DNA of 64,000 nucleotides from Chitinophagales bacterium (GCA_013298665.1 JAAFIK010000005.1:62001-126000), one strand, 5' to 3'; shown: positions 8,604 through 18,958, numbered from the stretch's first letter. Made by a program: numbers and translations. Notes: generated by a model from the sequence alone, not told the origin.

Positions 8604-9242
8604 CTAACCGCCGGTAGCCGGTAAATCTACTGGCAGCACCTCGTATACCGGGCTGAAAAGATAGGTTTTACCCGTAGCCAGTTCCTCGCAACGGATACGT
8701 TTACGCATCTGTACTCCCCGCCGGAATACCCTTCCTCCCCTGATCAAAAAATACGCACCCTCAGCTATTTGCTCCACAAACACCATCCCCGCTTTACGCT
8801 GATCGTAATTACTCAGTACCCGCAGCAATTGCTCATCACCACAACTGCTGGCTGAAGGATTCTGTATACTCTTCATCAACGCCTTTTCAATATCAGCAGG
8901 GAAAATTTTTTTAAGGATAAACTGCGCCAGTATCTTACTGAACTCATTTTTCCACTCCAAACCATGCGCCTGAACCCTGTGGCCATAACGCTCATAGGTA
9001 AGCAAATGCGCCAGTTCGTGCAGCAGGGTAATGAGGAAGGCATAGGGATTCAGGTTGCCATTCACACTGATGCGGTGATGCTGGTTGGCATGAGAGTGGC
9101 GGTAATCGCCCAATATACTGGCCCTTGCCTTAGACACCGTGAGGTGAACATGATAATGCTGCAGGTAATAAAGCACCCCTTCAAAACTACCCTCGGGCAG
9201 GTACGATTGCAATTGTGAAAGCGGGGCTTCCTGTTTAGGCAT
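8604..9242 (-). CDS. SprT-like zinc metalloprotease domain protein
   Basis: 212 residues. The HELAH motif (H75, E76, H79) in FLITLLHELAHLLTYERYGH, with further His residues after it (HGLEWKNEF), is the SprT-like active site. The upstream VSKARASILGDYRHSH also fits the family, in which a 'GxxR' strand precedes the zinc helix. The C-terminal ~70 residues resemble a beta-rich SprT zinc-ribbon position but lack obvious Cys pairs. The ATG overlaps the end of the upstream membrane gene by 8 bases, so the two are co-translated. The substrate is unknown. Confidence 0.85.
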   Translation of the reverse strand: MPKQEAPLSQLQSYLPEGSFEGVLYYLQHYHVHLTVSKARASILGDYRHSHANQHHRISVNGNLNPYAFLITLLHELAHLLTYERYGHRVQAHGLEWKNEFSKILAQFILKKIFPADIEKALMKSIQNPSASSCGDEQLLRVLSNYDQRKAGMVFVEQIAEGAYFLIRGGRVFRRGVQMRKRIRCEELATGKTYLFSPVYEVLPVDLPATGG

Positions 9243-9630
9243 TTTTTGAACGATTCAGCTTAATAATCGTAGCCACTTCAGCCGCGAGGTAAATAAGATA
9301 AAAAAACATGGCGACAAAAACAGCCGGCTTATTAAAAGCACTGCCCGACAGTACGGCATAAGCCACCACCACAATGGCCACAACAAACATGCGCAGCATC
9401 ATAGTTCCCATCACACCCCGGATAAAAACATTCGGATTCTTATTCCCCAGCGCCTTTCGCTGTAAAAGAAAAGCACCAACACCAAGAATAAGGAAAATAA
9501 AATTAGCAGTCATTAACACCAGTACATCCACTCCCCGCTTTTCCAGCAGGTGCCTACACAGCAAAAGCCCCGAATTCAGCGCAATAAAAATACCAATCAT
9601 TGGCCTGAACAATTTTAAAGTAGCACGCAT
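9235..9630 (-). CDS. Four-helix membrane protein, AtpI-like
   Basis: 131 residues from the ATG at 9630. An in-frame GTG at 9663, overlapping the bactofilin stop codon, would add 11 residues. Four hydrophobic segments are visible (about residues 8-24, 38-56, 74-98 and 103-122) with basic loops, as in AtpI/ATP synthase subunit I-like proteins. In related genomes such a gene lies between bactofilin and the F0 genes. Here no ATP synthase genes follow, and the SprT gene takes that place. The assignment rests on topology and context, not on a diagnostic motif. Confidence 0.5.
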   Translation of the reverse strand: MRATLKLFRPMIGIFIALNSGLLLCRHLLEKRGVDVLVLMTANFIFLILGVGAFLLQRKALGNKNPNVFIRGVMGTMMLRMFVVAIVVVAYAVLSGSAFNKPAVFVAMFFYLIYLAAEVATIIKLNRSKNA

Positions 9631-9662
9631 GTACAAGTTATTTTTTGTTGATGTATTCCCCA

Positions 9663-10064
9663 CTATTGATTAACCGCATGTATGCCTTCCGCATTCAGTT
9701 CCACAACACTCGCACCCATACGGCATTGCCCGTTAAAAGTTACCGTTGGTTCAATTTGCAGCTTGCCCGCCGCAATATCGCCTGTTACTACGGCCTTATC
9801 CCGCAGGTTGAGCAGATCTGTTATTTTGATCCTGCCCGTAACAGTACCCAGAATATCCGCCTGCAGCCCTTCAATATCACCCAGCACCATTCCATCCGGA
9901 CCGATCAGGACCTTCGCCTTTGCAAAAAGATTACCTTTCAGCGTTCCGTCAATCCGGATATCACCATGGCTTTCCACATCGCCATGAATGGTGGTACCCG
10001 CACCGATAATACTGTTCGCCCCAGCAGGTGCGTTTTCCGTTGATTTGGATTTTGCATTAAACAT
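9663..10064 (-). CDS. Bactofilin (polymer-forming cytoskeletal protein)
   Basis: 133 residues from the ATG at 10064. The core is the short right-handed beta-helix of bactofilins: IIGAGTTIHGDVESHGDIRI, GTLKGNLFAKAKVLIGPDG, LGDIEGLQADILGTVTG, AVVTGDIAAGKLQI. Bactofilins self-assemble into filaments on the inner face of the membrane and guide local cell-wall work. An M23-like membrane protein gene is encoded just upstream, as is typical for this family, although the catalytic domain is missing here (see that entry). Confidence 0.93.
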   Translation of the reverse strand: MFNAKSKSTENAPAGANSIIGAGTTIHGDVESHGDIRIDGTLKGNLFAKAKVLIGPDGMVLGDIEGLQADILGTVTGRIKITDLLNLRDKAVVTGDIAAGKLQIEPTVTFNGQCRMGASVVELNAEGIHAVNQ

Positions 10065-10089
10065 ATTGTGATTTTTATGATTGCCTCTT

Positions 10090-10119
10090 TCAAAAATGCC
10101 GCAAAAAAGGCGGCAAAAC
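10090..10119. terminator. Hairpin between the M23-like anchor gene and bactofilin
   Basis: TGCCGC / GCGGCA stem around AAAAAAGG, with T/A runs on both sides. It lies directly after the stop of the anchor gene and before the bactofilin start, and may reduce read-through. Confidence 0.5.
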
Positions 10120-10120
10120 A

Positions 10121-10516
10121 TCAATCGTCACTATTCTCCACTTTGGGTAAATCCAGCCGCGTTGTATCTAATTTCGGTACCTTACCTTGCAATACCTTGC
10201 GGATATCATCCATTTGCTGCTGGTTATGCAGTACCACCTGTTCTAATGAATCCGTCCGTATTTTCAATGCTTTATACTCTTTTACCTGCTTAACATCGCC
10301 ATAACCTACACCCGGCAGGTAGTATTTTAGCGGGGTGAATACAATCAACGCCACTGTAAGCCCCACCAACAGCACAAATATGGTACAAAGCGTAATATAT
10401 ACGCTGATACGGCTGAGTTTGAACTTAACCACCTCCTCATAAGTATCCTCGTTCATCACCACCAGCCGGTAACTGTTGCGCAACCGCTTCAACGTTGTGT
10501 TCGTATCTAATTTCAA
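10121..10516 (-). CDS. Membrane anchor resembling the N-terminus of a bactofilin-linked M23 peptidase
   Basis: 131 residues. A cytoplasmic tail (LRNSYRLVVMNEDTYEEVVKF) precedes one membrane helix (residues 38-60, ITLCTIFVLLVGLTVALIVF) and the motif TPLKYYLPG, then a coiled-coil-like stretch (KIRTDSLEQVVLHNQQQMDD). This is what I expect at the start of the LytM/M23 endopeptidases found before bactofilin genes in Bacteroidota. The protein ends where the peptidase domain should begin, at a clean TGA followed by a hairpin, and no M23 motif (HxxxD, HxH) occurs downstream. It may still tether bactofilin to the membrane. Confidence 0.6.
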   Translation of the reverse strand: MKLDTNTTLKRLRNSYRLVVMNEDTYEEVVKFKLSRISVYITLCTIFVLLVGLTVALIVFTPLKYYLPGVGYGDVKQVKEYKALKIRTDSLEQVVLHNQQQMDDIRKVLQGKVPKLDTTRLDLPKVENSDD

Positions 10517-10674
10517 TCGCTTTTAAATTTACCCCGCCAACGGCAGACTCCCCACGGACGACCAGGATGCGTACTACCCTTTAAGCAGGTGTTAAAATTA
10601 TATAAAGACAGCCGATAATCACTACTATTTGCTAAAAAAAACCGATATTTAACCGTTTTATTTAAGAACCATTC

Positions 10675-13600
10675 ATGTTTACAAATCATAAGCTGCGCAT
10701 CACCTGTTTATCCGTGCTGGTTTGCTGCTGCACCAGTCTGCAGGCGCAACCCCCTTCCTGGACGATTGACCTGCTCGGAAAAGAGAAAAAACCGGAAAAA
10801 TTTGAAAATAAAAAACTGGGCTCAGAGAAAACAGCCAGTAAAAAGTTTACCCTTCCCCGCCATTTTCTCCAGAATACAGTAACCCATTATAATTTTGTAT
10901 TCAACGCCAATAACAAACTCAACAGCGTACTCGAAAGGGCCAGGATTGCCCAAAAAGACGACTACAACCAACTACTCCAGTTTTATCCCTACAATTTAGA
11001 CAATACCGCCACACAGGCGCAAGACCTTGATTCAGTAATCCTGAAATCAACAGCAGGTATTCTCCTGCACGATCTTCGCAACGATTGGGTGGATAATCTT
11101 TATCTCCTCATTGGCAAAGCATATCTCCTGCGCAAAGATTTCGACTCAGCAGGCATGACCTTTCAGTTTATCAACTACAACCTCTTCCCGCGCAAAAAAG
11201 GAGAAGACGACAGCCGCGTAGTGGGTACCAACAGTTCCGCAACAGGCAGTGCCATCAGCATAGCCAACCCGGAAAAGCGAAATTTGCTGCAAAAAGTATT
11301 CTCCAGGCCCCACAGCCGGAATGAATCACTGATCTGGCTCGCCCGCAATTTTATTGAACAAAAAGAATACGGAGAAGCTGCCGGTCTCATCAACACACTC
11401 CAGAACGACCCCAATCTGCCCAAAAGATTATACCCCGATCTGGAAGAAGTGACTGCCTATTGGTTTTACAACCAGAACCTTTACGACAGTGCGGCCATTC
11501 ACCTGGAAAAAGGACTGAGCAATGCCGATACCAAACAGGATAAGGCCAGGTGGGAGTTTTTACTGGCGCAATTACTCGAACGATCAGGGCGATTTGATAA
11601 GGCATCAGACTATTACGACAAGGCAGCCAAACATACCAACGACCCCCTGATGGATATTTACGCCAAACTCAACGATGCCAAAATGCTCCGCATCTCCAAT
11701 AATAACGGGGAACTCGACAAAAGCATCGGCAATCTTCTGCGAATGGCGAAACGTGATAAGTTTGAGACCTTCCGTGATATCATTTATTTTTCAGCCGGCC
11801 AGATTGCCCTCAAAAAACCGGATACCACCGAGGCCATTGGTTACCTGCAAAAAAGCCTAAATTACAGCCAGGGCAATATCCCATTAAAAAACAAAGCCTT
11901 TCTGGCATTGGGTGATATAGACTTTGAACGCAAAAACTACAGGGGCGCATTTTCATGGTACGATAGTTTGCAACTTTCCGACAGCAGCCTGAAAGATCGG
12001 CTTGAAGACCTACGCAACCGCCGTGCCGCATTGGCCAGAATTGTTGAGCAGATCAATGTCATTGAGCGCGAAGACAGCCTGCAGACGCTGGCCGCAATGG
12101 CACCGGCCGACCGGGAAGTATTGCTGAAAAAACTGGCCCGTAAACTGCGTAAAGAACAAGGGCTGAAAGAAGAGGATGCGAATGCCGGCAGTGGCGGCAA
12201 CGGCCCGATCAGTTTCGACAGTGATAAAAATAAACCCATCGATCTTTTTGATGCCGGCAGCAGCCGCAACGGTACATGGTATTTTTACAACGGCACTGCC
12301 AGGGGCAAAGGTTTTAATGAGTTCCGCAACAAATGGGGCGAGCGGAACAATATTGATAATTGGCGCAGGAAATCAGCGATCCAGACCGGCGGCATCGCAC
12401 CCGCAAATGAGCCCGGGAATAAAGACGCCAATGCAGCACTTGCGGCAAAGGATGCGAAAGATAAAACAGCCGCCCTCGGTGAAATATCCGTACGCTCACT
12501 CCTCAGTACCCTTCCACTCACGCCCGAAAAACTGGCCGGGAGCAATACCCTGCTGTCGGGTAGTATGTATAAACTGGCCCGCATTTACCAGGAAGAACTG
12601 GAAGACTACGAAAGTGCTGTTCTCATGTACGAACAAAGTTTAGCCCGCTATCCCGACAGTCTCTACGACGGACAATTGTACCTCGGGCTTTACTATTGCT
12701 GGAATAAGCTGGGAAATAAATCCAAAGCCGAGTTTTATAAAAAACAACTTACCGGCGGTAAACTCGCTGGCAGTAAAGCTGCCCGTATGGTTAGCGACCC
12801 CGGTGCTGCCGACCCCAGCCAGAAAACACCGGAAGCCACCAAACGCTATGATGCCATCTATACCCTTTTTATAGAGGGTAAATTTGATGAAGCAATCCAG
12901 GAAAAAAGAAAAGCAGACAGCCTCCACGGCAGCAATTACTGGTCGCCCCAATTGCTGTATATCGAAGCCGTCTACCATATCCGGCAGCGACAGGATAATG
13001 AAGCCATGCTGCTCCTCAATACCATTGTAAGCCTTTACCCCAAATCGCCGCTGAAAGAAAAGGCACTGAATATGATGGATGTACTGGGGCGCAGAAAAGA
13101 AATTGAAGATTACCTCGCCAAACTGGAAGTAACCCGTGCAAGCGAAGATGCACCGGTAAAAGTGGACGATACCCCCGCAGCACCAGTAGCACCTAAACAA
13201 GGGCCGGTAACAATTGCAGCACCAAAACAGGATCCCGCCCCAGCTCTGCCCGCCACACCGGCCCCTTCGAAAGATCCGGTAAAAAAAGTGGTGCCCCCCG
13301 CACTCAGCAATGGCGTGTTCAGGATGACGACAGACTCCCCGCACATGGTAGTGATGCTGCTCGAAAAGGTGGATCCCGTATATGTCAACGAAGCCCGCAA
13401 CGCATTCCTCCGCTACGGCCGTGAAATTTCAACCGGAAATACTGTAGAAATCAATAAAGAAATACTGGATAATGATCGTGCACTGCTCCTGTTCAGCACT
13501 TTTGAAAATGCAGAAACAGCCCTGCAGTATTATGAAAAACTGAAACGCGCTGCACCAGCAGAAGTATCATGGTTGCCTGCGGCCAAATACAGTTTCTTCA

Positions 13601-13695
13601 TCATCAATGCCGATAATCTTGCATTGCTGAAAAATAACAAAGATCTGGCAGGTTACCGGAAATTGCTCGCCTTGCAATTCCCGGGCAGGTTTTAA
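10675..13695 (+). CDS. porW: Type IX secretion protein PorW/SprE (TPR lipoprotein)
   Basis: 1006 residues. The signal region (CLSVLVCCCTSLQAQ) is followed by the sequence expected of SprE/PorW: FTLPRHFLQNTVTHYNFVFN, then DDYNQLLQFYP, DSVILKSTAGILLHDLRND and WVDNLYLLIGKAYLLRKDF. Many tetratricopeptide-like helices fill residues 150-470 and 640-860 (YGEAAGLINTLQ, YDSAAIHLEKGL, EDYESAVLMYEQSL). A Pro/Ala-rich linker (about 840-880) leads to a C-terminal alpha/beta domain (MVVMLLEKVDPVYVNEARNAF). PorW/SprE links the outer-membrane T9SS translocon to the rest of the machine and is needed for secretion and gliding in relatives. The T9SS-sorted proteins elsewhere in this window are its expected clients. 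Confidence 0.85.
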   Translation: MFTNHKLRITCLSVLVCCCTSLQAQPPSWTIDLLGKEKKPEKFENKKLGSEKTASKKFTLPRHFLQNTVTHYNFVFNANNKLNSVLERARIAQKDDYNQLLQFYPYNLDNTATQAQDLDSVILKSTAGILLHDLRNDWVDNLYLLIGKAYLLRKDFDSAGMTFQFINYNLFPRKKGEDDSRVVGTNSSATGSAISIANPEKRNLLQKVFSRPHSRNESLIWLARNFIEQKEYGEAAGLINTLQNDPNLPKRLYPDLEEVTAYWFYNQNLYDSAAIHLEKGLSNADTKQDKARWEFLLAQLLERSGRFDKASDYYDKAAKHTNDPLMDIYAKLNDAKMLRISNNNGELDKSIGNLLRMAKRDKFETFRDIIYFSAGQIALKKPDTTEAIGYLQKSLNYSQGNIPLKNKAFLALGDIDFERKNYRGAFSWYDSLQLSDSSLKDRLEDLRNRRAALARIVEQINVIEREDSLQTLAAMAPADREVLLKKLARKLRKEQGLKEEDANAGSGGNGPISFDSDKNKPIDLFDAGSSRNGTWYFYNGTARGKGFNEFRNKWGERNNIDNWRRKSAIQTGGIAPANEPGNKDANAALAAKDAKDKTAALGEISVRSLLSTLPLTPEKLAGSNTLLSGSMYKLARIYQEELEDYESAVLMYEQSLARYPDSLYDGQLYLGLYYCWNKLGNKSKAEFYKKQLTGGKLAGSKAARMVSDPGAADPSQKTPEATKRYDAIYTLFIEGKFDEAIQEKRKADSLHGSNYWSPQLLYIEAVYHIRQRQDNEAMLLLNTIVSLYPKSPLKEKALNMMDVLGRRKEIEDYLAKLEVTRASEDAPVKVDDTPAAPVAPKQGPVTIAAPKQDPAPALPATPAPSKDPVKKVVPPALSNGVFRMTTDSPHMVVMLLEKVDPVYVNEARNAFLRYGREISTGNTVEINKEILDNDRALLLFSTFENAETALQYYEKLKRAAPAEVSWLPAAKYSFFIINADNLALLKNNKDLAGYRKLLALQFPGRF

Positions 13696-13817
13696 ATGTG
13701 GTTGCCGGCCCATGATCAACGACAGAAGGCAGCCCCTCGTGTAAAACGGTGCAACAGCATAGGGCATAGATTAATAAAAAGATACACAATCGTACCCGAA
13801 CAGATGAAGCAGTTATT

Positions 13818-16283
13818 ATGGATAACAGCAGCAGCATAAAAGAAAAAATGATGAAAAAATCAGTTAAAATATTATGGCGGGTGTTTTGGATAGGCACCGC
13901 ATGCTTTATAGGCATCCTCGTGGCAACAAACTTTGGCCTCTTTGGTAAAATGCCCTCTATAAAAGAGTTGCAAAACCCCGAAGCCGATCTGGCCAGCGAA
14001 ATTTATACCAGTGATGGAAAACTGATGGGGAAGTTCTATGCCGAAAACCGCAGTGAAGTAAAGTACAGCGACATTTCACCAAACATCATCAACGCATTGA
14101 TTGCTACGGAAGATGTTCGCTTTAAAGAACATTCCGGTATTGACGGGGAAGCCCTCGCACGCGCTGTAGGTAAACTCGGCAGCGATGGCGGTGGCAGCAC
14201 AATTACCCAGCAGTTGGCAAAAATGATGCTCAAACAGGGTGGACGCTCCAATATCTTTGCCCGCAGTTTTGAAAAAGTTAAAGAATGGATTGTAGCGGTA
14301 AAGCTGGAAAGGAATTTTACCAAGGAAGAGATCATCACCCTCTACCTCAACCGGGCGGCCTGGGGCAATCTTTACGGCATCAGAAACGCATCAAGAGCCT
14401 ATTTCCAGAAAGAACCCAAAGACCTGGCCATCGAGGAAGCAGCCGTATTGGTAGGTATGCTGAAAGGTTTCAACTACGATCCCATCCGGCATCCCTCCGA
14501 ATCAGCCATGCGCCGCAATACGGTAATCAATCAGATGGTCGTAGCCGGTTACGTCAGGGAAGCCGAAGCGGTAAAACTCAAAGCCAAGCCCCTGCTCACC
14601 AATTACAAAAAGGTGGATGAAAATGTGGGCATTGCTCCCTACTTCAGAACTGTGCTTGCAGACACACTCAAAAACTGGTGCAATACACATAAGAACCCCA
14701 AAACAGGTGAGAACTACGACCTCTACCGCGATGGACTGCGCATTTATACCACCATCAATTCGAGAATGCAGCAATACGCAGAAGAAGCAGTTGTACAACA
14801 TATGCCCGTCATCCAGCGTAAACTCAATTCGGTGCTCAAAACCAATGGTGCCAGGATGTGGAAAGGACATGAAAATGCAGTGGACAATGCTATGCTGTAT
14901 ACCGAACGTTGGAGGAACATGAAAGAAGACGGTAAGACACCGGAAGAGATCAAAAAAAGTTTTTACGTACCCGTAAAGATGAAAGTTTTTGCCTGGAACG
15001 CTAAGCGTGAGACCGACACCACCCTTACTCCTTACGATTCTATCAAGTACCATAAACAATTGATGCAAACCTCCTTTGTAGCCATGGATCCCAAAACGGG
15101 TGAGGTAAAATGCTGGGTGGGTGGCATCGACTTTAAATGGTTTAAATTTGATCACGTAACGGCAAAGCGCCAGGTAGGCTCTACCTTTAAACCACTCCTG
15201 TATACCCTGGCAGTGCAGGATGCCGGCTATACCCCGGAAACCCCGATTGCAGGTGGCTCGGTAACCATTGGTGGCAAAACCATTACCGGTGGAGCCGGCA
15301 CCATGGCATATTGTCTGGCTCATTCCAAAAACGCAGCAGCGTACCGCCTCATGCAGATCATTGGGGTTAAACGAACTGTTGAGTTTGCCCAAAGTTGTGG
15401 CATTACCACCAGGATCCCGCCTTACCCTTCCATCGCCCTTGGTTCAGCAGAAATACCGATGCTCGAAATGCTTAAGTCCTATACCATGTTTCCTAATAAA
15501 GGCTTCAGCACCAACCCCATACTCCTTACACGTATAGAAGATAAAAACGGGAACCTGCTGCAGGAATTCAATACAGAAAACAAACAGATCCTCAGCCAGT
15601 CCGATGCATTCACCATGGTAAAGCTGATGCAGGGTGTGGTTCAGTTCGGTACCGGTAAATCGCTCAACGGATATGATATCCCTGTACAAAAAGCCGGTAA
15701 AACCGGTACGACCAACGACAATACAGATGGTTGGTTTATGGGTTATACACCCGAACTCCTTGCAGGTACCTGGGTAGGCTGCGATGATCCCTTCCTCAAA
15801 TTGCTGTTTGGTACTTCGGGGGGTAACGAAATGGCCCTGCCCAAGTGGGGATACTTCATGAAGAAAGTATATGCAGACAAAACATTGAACTATGGCAAGC
15901 TTAAGGAATTTGACAAACCAACTGAGCTTAACAGCGATCCCATTTATGCCGATGACCTCGGCTTTGCGCGTATCGTAAACCAGAGCGATGGCAGCAATTA
16001 TAAAGAAGATGAGGGCAATGGTGATGCCGGCGATTTCATCATCGAGGAAACAACTTCAGATCCTGCTGATCTGGCACCCGTAACAATACCCATCGAGAGT
16101 GAAATCAAAACACCTGCGGCCGATACCGGCACAGCCAAAAACAATAAGAAACCGGAAGATAATATACCGAAAAATCCAGCCGTTATGCCGCCTGGTAAAC
16201 CCGTAGACGATAAAACCAAAAAAGCCACAAAGCCCGATAAACCTAAACCGACTCCGGGCAACGAAAACAAAAATGAATATTAA
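13818..16283 (+). CDS. mrcA: Class A penicillin-binding protein (PBP1A type)
   Basis: 821 residues: short cytoplasmic tail, one membrane helix (about 20-42), a GT51 glycosyltransferase domain with the catalytic Glu98 in TEDVRFKEHSGID and STITQQLAKMML, then a transpeptidase domain with S456-T-F-K459, S504-K-N506 and K629-T-G631. The last ~110 residues are low-complexity and rich in Pro, Lys and Asp. It polymerises and crosslinks peptidoglycan on the outer face of the inner membrane. A second possible start lies 10 codons in (MMKKSVK). The last codons overlap the next gene's start by 11 bases. Confidence 0.95.
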   Translation: MDNSSSIKEKMMKKSVKILWRVFWIGTACFIGILVATNFGLFGKMPSIKELQNPEADLASEIYTSDGKLMGKFYAENRSEVKYSDISPNIINALIATEDVRFKEHSGIDGEALARAVGKLGSDGGGSTITQQLAKMMLKQGGRSNIFARSFEKVKEWIVAVKLERNFTKEEIITLYLNRAAWGNLYGIRNASRAYFQKEPKDLAIEEAAVLVGMLKGFNYDPIRHPSESAMRRNTVINQMVVAGYVREAEAVKLKAKPLLTNYKKVDENVGIAPYFRTVLADTLKNWCNTHKNPKTGENYDLYRDGLRIYTTINSRMQQYAEEAVVQHMPVIQRKLNSVLKTNGARMWKGHENAVDNAMLYTERWRNMKEDGKTPEEIKKSFYVPVKMKVFAWNAKRETDTTLTPYDSIKYHKQLMQTSFVAMDPKTGEVKCWVGGIDFKWFKFDHVTAKRQVGSTFKPLLYTLAVQDAGYTPETPIAGGSVTIGGKTITGGAGTMAYCLAHSKNAAAYRLMQIIGVKRTVEFAQSCGITTRIPPYPSIALGSAEIPMLEMLKSYTMFPNKGFSTNPILLTRIEDKNGNLLQEFNTENKQILSQSDAFTMVKLMQGVVQFGTGKSLNGYDIPVQKAGKTGTTNDNTDGWFMGYTPELLAGTWVGCDDPFLKLLFGTSGGNEMALPKWGYFMKKVYADKTLNYGKLKEFDKPTELNSDPIYADDLGFARIVNQSDGSNYKEDEGNGDAGDFIIEETTSDPADLAPVTIPIESEIKTPAADTGTAKNNKKPEDNIPKNPAVMPPGKPVDDKTKKATKPDKPKPTPGNENKNEY

Positions 16284-17454
16284 ACATAAGGTAACCGTGC
16301 GTAACAAGGGCCGCCATACAGGCATCTTTATATTGTTCTGTTTGCTCGGGTATACATGGGTCACTTCCTGTAGTCCTACAGCACCCGGCAACACGACATA
16401 CCTGTTTGCAGGTACCTATACCGGTAGTGGCAGTAATGGCATTCATGTGTACGGTTTCAATAACAATACAGGAGTGCTGAGACACATCAGTGAAACCCGT
16501 GCAGAAAATCCATCCTTCTTAGCAGTATCCGCCAATGGCAGGTATGTATATGCCGTTAATGAAAATAACCCTGCCGGGGAATTGAGTGCATTTGCCTTCG
16601 ATACCAAATTCGCATCGTTGCGTTTCCTCAACAAACAATCTACAGGAGGTGGCAGCCCTTGCTATGTAGCCCTCAGTGCTGATGGCAACTATGCCGCAGT
16701 AGCCAATTATATGGGGGGAAGCCTTGCCCTCTTCCCGATCGAAGCGGATGGGAAATTAGGCCCGGCACTACAGATCATCAGCCACCGGGGGAAAAGCATT
16801 GTACCCGGTCGCCAGGAAGCACCACACGTACACACCACTGTATTCAGCCCCGACAACTCCCTGCTGCTGGTAACCGATCTCGGTACAGACGAGTTGTATG
16901 CATACCCCATTGTACAAACAGGCAGCAGCATACGCCTTGACACCAACGCATGGATTGTAAAAACCACACCAGGTGCCGGCCCACGTCATGTTGTATTTCA
17001 CCCTGTACTTCCCATATGGTACGTTATGGAAGAATTATCCGGACAGGTTGCGGTGTATCAGTACGGGAAACAAAAGGCCATATTGGTGCAGACTTTACTC
17101 AACGATACCATCAATCCGCCAGGGAAAAGGGGCAGCGCCGACATTCACCTGTCACCTGACGCCCGCTTCCTCTATGCCAGTAACCGCGCTGAAGCCAATA
17201 ATATCGGGCATTACGCAATTGATCCCCAAACTGGCCGGTTAAGCACCCTGAGCTATACCCCAACCGGAGGACGAAAACCGCGCAACTTTACCATCAGCAA
17301 AAATGGCCGCTACCTGCTCGCAGCCAATCAGGAAACAGGCGATATCACCACATTCCGCCGTGATACAGCTACCGGCATGCTCACCCCTCTGTCTGCAACA
17401 AAAAGGATCAGCAAACCCGTTTGCCTGGTATGGTATGGTGGTAGCAGATACTGA
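16273..17454 (+). CDS. Lactonase-family (6-phosphogluconolactonase-like) seven-bladed propeller lipoprotein
   Basis: 393 residues. A signal with a lipobox-like end (LLGYTWVTSC) precedes a PF10282-type propeller: LFAGTYTGSGSNGIHVYGF, NPSFLAVSANGRYVYAVNE, SPCYVALSADGNYAAVANY, HVHTTVFSPDNSLLLVTDLG, GPRHVVFHPVLPIWYVMEE, ADIHLSPDARFLYASNR and PRNFTISKNGRYLLAANQ. Some members hydrolyse 6-phosphogluconolactone or other lactones. With an export signal a cytoplasmic pentose-phosphate role is unlikely, so the substrate remains open. It overlaps the penicillin-binding protein gene. Confidence 0.82.
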   Translation: MNIKHKVTVRNKGRHTGIFILFCLLGYTWVTSCSPTAPGNTTYLFAGTYTGSGSNGIHVYGFNNNTGVLRHISETRAENPSFLAVSANGRYVYAVNENNPAGELSAFAFDTKFASLRFLNKQSTGGGSPCYVALSADGNYAAVANYMGGSLALFPIEADGKLGPALQIISHRGKSIVPGRQEAPHVHTTVFSPDNSLLLVTDLGTDELYAYPIVQTGSSIRLDTNAWIVKTTPGAGPRHVVFHPVLPIWYVMEELSGQVAVYQYGKQKAILVQTLLNDTINPPGKRGSADIHLSPDARFLYASNRAEANNIGHYAIDPQTGRLSTLSYTPTGGRKPRNFTISKNGRYLLAANQETGDITTFRRDTATGMLTPLSATKRISKPVCLVWYGGSRY

Positions 17455-17719
17455 CACCCCGGCTTCATATGGCACCCGGTCAGGCCGGAAGCCACCCTCA
17501 GCCTATCCGGCCGGATAATTTTCCTCCAATACCCGCCAGAATGTAAAATATATGTATCTTGCACAAAATTCAGTGCAATCAAGACGCTCAAAAGCATATT
17601 ATTCTTTCTCTCATTGAATCTCGATCTGCTCAATCATCGAGGATAGTTAAGCGTCTGCCCTCTATCAGGGGGTTGTTTTCCATTTTTATTTTTTCATCAG
17701 CCATAAAACAAATATTTGT

Positions 17720-18958
17720 ATGCATACGACTATTCAATTAACAGATAATACCTTACAATACTTACAACTCGAAGAAAGATACGGCGCCCATAATTATCAC
17801 CCGTTACCCGTAGTACTTAACCGCGGCGAAGGTGTTTTCGTATGGGATGTTGACGGAAAAAAATATTTCGATTTCCTCAGCGGATACTCTGCGGTTAACC
17901 AGGGACATTGCCACCCGCGTATCATCAATGCATTGGTACAACAAGCAACAAAACTTACCCTCACCAGTCGCGCCTTCCACAGCGATCAACTCGGGCAGTA
18001 TGAACAATTCATTACTCAATATTTCGGTTATGATAAAGTACTTCCGATGAATACCGGTGTTGAGGGTGGTGAAACCGCCATTAAACTGGCACGCCGCTGG
18101 GGTTATACGAACAAAGGCATCGAAGAAAATAAAGCCAGAATCGTTTTTGCAGCCGGCAATTTCTGGGGACGTACCCTTGCTGCCATCAGCAGCAGCACAG
18201 ACCCCAGCAGCTACAACCAGTTTGGTCCCTTTATGCCTGGCTTTGAAGTCATTCCATACAACGACCTTATTGCACTTGAAAAAGCATTGCAGGACAAAAA
18301 TGTAGCCGCCTTTATGTTTGAGCCCATCCAGGGTGAAGCAGGTGTAGTGGTGCCGGATGCCGGATACTTATCAGGCGTACGTACCCTTTGCAGGGAATAC
18401 AATGTATTGATGATTGCGGATGAAATACAAACCGGTCTTGCCCGTACGGGCAGGATGCTCGCCTGCGATCATGAGGAAGTAAGACCAGACATCCTCATCC
18501 TCGGCAAAGCACTCAGTGGCGGCGTATTACCCATCAGTGCTGTACTTGCTGATGATGGCGTGATGCTCACCATCAAACCAGGCGAACACGGTAGCACCTA
18601 CGGCGGCAATCCATTAGCCTGTGCTGTTGCCACTGAAGCACTCAAAGTATTGAAAGATGAAAAGCTTGCAGAAAATGCCGAAGCCATGGGACAATTGCTG
18701 AGAAGCGGACTCGAGAGTCTGCATTCTCCGTATATCGAAACGGTGCGCGGCAAGGGATTGCTCAATGCCATCGTCATCCGCCACGAAGACCCCGAGGCTG
18801 CATGGGATTTCTGCCTGGTGCTGAAAGAAAATGGTTTACTGGCCAAGCCAACACACGGCGATAAAATAAGATTTGCACCGCCACTCTGTATCACCAAAGC
18901 CCAGGTAGAAGAATGTGTGGGTATTATTGATAAAAGTCTTTCAATGTTCAACCATTAA
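17720..18958 (+). CDS. rocD: Ornithine aminotransferase
   Basis: 412 residues, a PLP-dependent class III aminotransferase that converts ornithine and 2-oxoglutarate to glutamate semialdehyde and glutamate. The N-terminal [23 protein letters not shown] and [17 protein letters not shown] are typical of the ornithine branch. [34 protein letters not shown] and the Schiff-base Lys263 in [10 protein letters not shown] complete the set, as does [16 protein letters not shown]. No arginine-catabolism genes are adjacent, and it appears to be a single-gene unit. Confidence 0.95.
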   Translation: MHTTIQLTDNTLQYLQLEERYGAHNYHPLPVVLNRGEGVFVWDVDGKKYFDFLSGYSAVNQGHCHPRIINALVQQATKLTLTSRAFHSDQLGQYEQFITQYFGYDKVLPMNTGVEGGETAIKLARRWGYTNKGIEENKARIVFAAGNFWGRTLAAISSSTDPSSYNQFGPFMPGFEVIPYNDLIALEKALQDKNVAAFMFEPIQGEAGVVVPDAGYLSGVRTLCREYNVLMIADEIQTGLARTGRMLACDHEEVRPDILILGKALSGGVLPISAVLADDGVMLTIKPGEHGSTYGGNPLACAVATEALKVLKDEKLAENAEAMGQLLRSGLESLHSPYIETVRGKGLLNAIVIRHEDPEAAWDFCLVLKENGLLAKPTHGDKIRFAPPLCITKAQVEECVGIIDKSLSMFNH

